From assembly GCA_964613745.1 (NCBI GenBank), contig CAZTJA010000134.1, forward strand, positions 1 to 6,533: a DNA stretch of 6,533 nt, in the 5' to 3' direction. How positions within the stretch are numbered: the first letter of the stretch is position 1; each line of letters opens with the position of its first letter. This stretch comes from CAZTJA01 sp964613745 (GTDB lineage: Bacteria; Desulfobacterota; Desulfomonilia; Desulfomonilales; Desulfomonilaceae). Made by a program: the position numbers and the translations under genes. The notes under the pieces were generated by a model, which was not told where the DNA came from, made no database searches, and saw nothing but the letters and a program-made list of their open reading frames with translations. Shown one piece after another: positions 5,280 to 6,533 of the stretch.

Positions 5280-6473
5280 ATGCCGTCTTTGATCTGTAAT
5301 GCTCAGTTCCTCTTAATTGCTGCTGCGAATTTCTGCTTATTTCTTGTGGTTGCCACCTGGAGTTTTTTGCCCGTGATCATAGTGGAACTCGGGGGCAACA
5401 AGATAGACGTGGGTCTCGTCATGGGATCCATCGGTATAACGTCTCTCGGTTGCCTTCCTCTTATTGCTCCCTTGATCGATAAGTACGGGAGGAAGTTTTT
5501 CATCTCCATCGGCGTTCTCGTGATAGGAGTCAGCAACGCCGCTTTTCTTCTGTTCGATTCGTACTCTCCGCTCATGATTTTGGCTCGCTTGCTACAAGGC
5601 ATTGCTTTTGCGGCTTGCTTCAACGGATGTGCAACCGCAGTGATCGATTTAGTTCCGGCAGACCAGAGGGCTCAAGGTATTGGTCTGTTCGGCATCTCCG
5701 GATCTCTGGCCGTATCCGTCGGACCTTTTTTGGGAGAAAACGTATTGGCCTTCTGGGGCTACCAGGCATATTTCATGCTCCTGTTTGGGTTTGGATTAGC
5801 GGGATTTTTAATTTCTCTGTTCATTCGCGAACCCGTGAGAAAAACCGTCGGTAAGACTCTGAACGGCTTCTTTGCAACCGCCTACAATGATGGCTACATT
5901 CTCATGATGCTGATGGCCGGGATTTTTGGTTCGGGTTTCAGCGCAATGAATACTTTTTTTCCACTTTACGCGAAAACACTGGGTATTCAGGCGGGGCTTT
6001 TCTTCGTGGCCTACGGGGCAAGCTTGATTATTGTACGTATCCTGCTCGGCGGCTTTGCCGACAGGACGAACCGGGACAAGCTGATTCTCGCCTGTTTGAT
6101 CGGTTTTGGAATCATGCTGATATACACGGTACAGGTCCATACCGTTTTCCAGGCCGCTCTCCTTGGGGCCTTCTTCGGCATTGCCCAAGGCCTTTCCTAT
6201 CCGGCAATGATGGCTCGGATGGTGGATAAATCCGCTTCAGACAACAGGGCGATAGTCGTTGCCCTATTCACGGGATCATTCGGGGTGGGAATAAATCTTT
6301 CCGTTGTCGCCTGGGGATTCATCGCCGATACACAGGGACTGGATACCATGTTCTGGGTCGGCGGGTTGCTCATGTTCGCCGCAGCGATTGTAACTGCATT
6401 CAGTCTGCTTGGCCGCGAGACGGCATGGCAAAAGGCCCCGGTTTATCGAAAGCCCTCACGGGTATCGGAGTAA
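5280..6473 (+). CDS. Major facilitator superfamily transporter (12 helices, efflux-like)
   Basis: The product is a 397-residue inner-membrane protein with the length and hydrophobic periodicity of a 12-helix MFS carrier, which moves small solutes by proton-linked antiport or symport. Motif A is in the loop between helices 2 and 3 (PLIDKYGRK, 64-72, with Ala63 in place of the usual first Gly). Its counterpart in the loop between helices 8 and 9 is GGFADRTNRDK (257-267). Arg103 in LARLLQGIAFA (101-111) matches motif B, and VGPFLGE (147-153) matches the motif C region in helix 5, which is typical of antiporters that export drugs or metabolites. A longer, more polar loop at about 183-202 divides the two six-helix halves. 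The last 20 residues are polar and cytoplasmic. The substrate cannot be told from sequence. It lies downstream of the lipoprotein gene on the same strand with no clear terminator between, so co-transcription is possible. It differs in class from the ABC permease at the other end of the window. Confidence 0.92.
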   Translation: MPSLICNAQFLLIAAANFCLFLVVATWSFLPVIIVELGGNKIDVGLVMGSIGITSLGCLPLIAPLIDKYGRKFFISIGVLVIGVSNAAFLLFDSYSPLMILARLLQGIAFAACFNGCATAVIDLVPADQRAQGIGLFGISGSLAVSVGPFLGENVLAFWGYQAYFMLLFGFGLAGFLISLFIREPVRKTVGKTLNGFFATAYNDGYILMMLMAGIFGSGFSAMNTFFPLYAKTLGIQAGLFFVAYGASLIIVRILLGGFADRTNRDKLILACLIGFGIMLIYTVQVHTVFQAALLGAFFGIAQGLSYPAMMARMVDKSASDNRAIVVALFTGSFGVGINLSVVAWGFIADTQGLDTMFWVGGLLMFAAAIVTAFSLLGRETAWQKAPVYRKPSRVSE

Positions 6474-6533
6474 GCTGAATCGCGCACCCGACCCAAAGCC
6501 TATTTGCCTAACAAAGCTCACTCTTCAACTACT
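6474..6533. other. Short non-coding tail after the MFS gene
   Basis: These last 60 bases hold no recognisable terminator hairpin, gene start or repeat. The end of the MFS transcription unit is therefore not visible in the window. Confidence 0.5.

Noticed and set aside
5808..6188. A 126-codon minus-strand frame within the MFS gene
   Set aside because: It is antisense to a clear 12-helix transporter, and its translation has no family features or membrane pattern.
1..6533. CRISPR array, tRNA, rRNA, insertion sequence or integrase attachment site
   Set aside because: No regularly spaced repeats, no tRNA-like cloverleaf or rRNA segments, no transposase or integrase motifs and no flanking terminal repeats were seen on either strand by eye.

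Overview
The window holds seven genes and no RNA gene, insertion sequence, CRISPR array or clear repeat. Base composition is middling. Several products carry export or lipoprotein signals, and one is a MacB/FtsX-type permease. With an acetyl-CoA acetyltransferase and a TAXI-type TRAP solute-binding protein, this suggests a Gram-negative bacterium. An anaerobic deltaproteobacterium (a Desulfomonile- or Syntrophus-like lineage) is a reasonable guess, but it rests on general gene content only and is weak.

The left half (1-3957) is read entirely from the minus strand. In transcription order it holds a TAXI-family periplasmic binding protein (2944-3957), an acetyl-CoA C-acetyltransferase (1683-2867), the octanoyltransferase lipB (898-1578), and the first ~294 codons of an ABC transporter permease (1-884), which runs off the left edge. 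lipB and the permease are tightly coupled: the permease's Shine-Dalgarno sequence overlaps the lipB stop codon and the permease starts with TTG. A hairpin follows the thiolase, and a promoter-like TCGACG-17-TATAAT lies immediately before lipB, so lipB plus permease may be a separate transcription unit.

The right half (4246-6473) is read from the plus strand: a secreted CAP-domain (SCP/PR-1-like) protein, a small proline-rich lipoprotein with its own strong promoter starting at the CAP stop codon, and a 12-helix MFS transporter. A roughly 290-base divergent intergenic region (3958-4245) separates the halves and shows no convincing gene.

The genes do not form an obvious single pathway. The thiolase and lipB belong to acyl-CoA and lipoyl-cofactor metabolism; the others concern transport and the cell envelope. 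I see no evidence of a new defence, mobile or regulatory system. The most notable points are the possible leaderless lipB transcript, the lipB-permease coupling, the orphan TAXI receptor and the paired CAP protein/lipoprotein.
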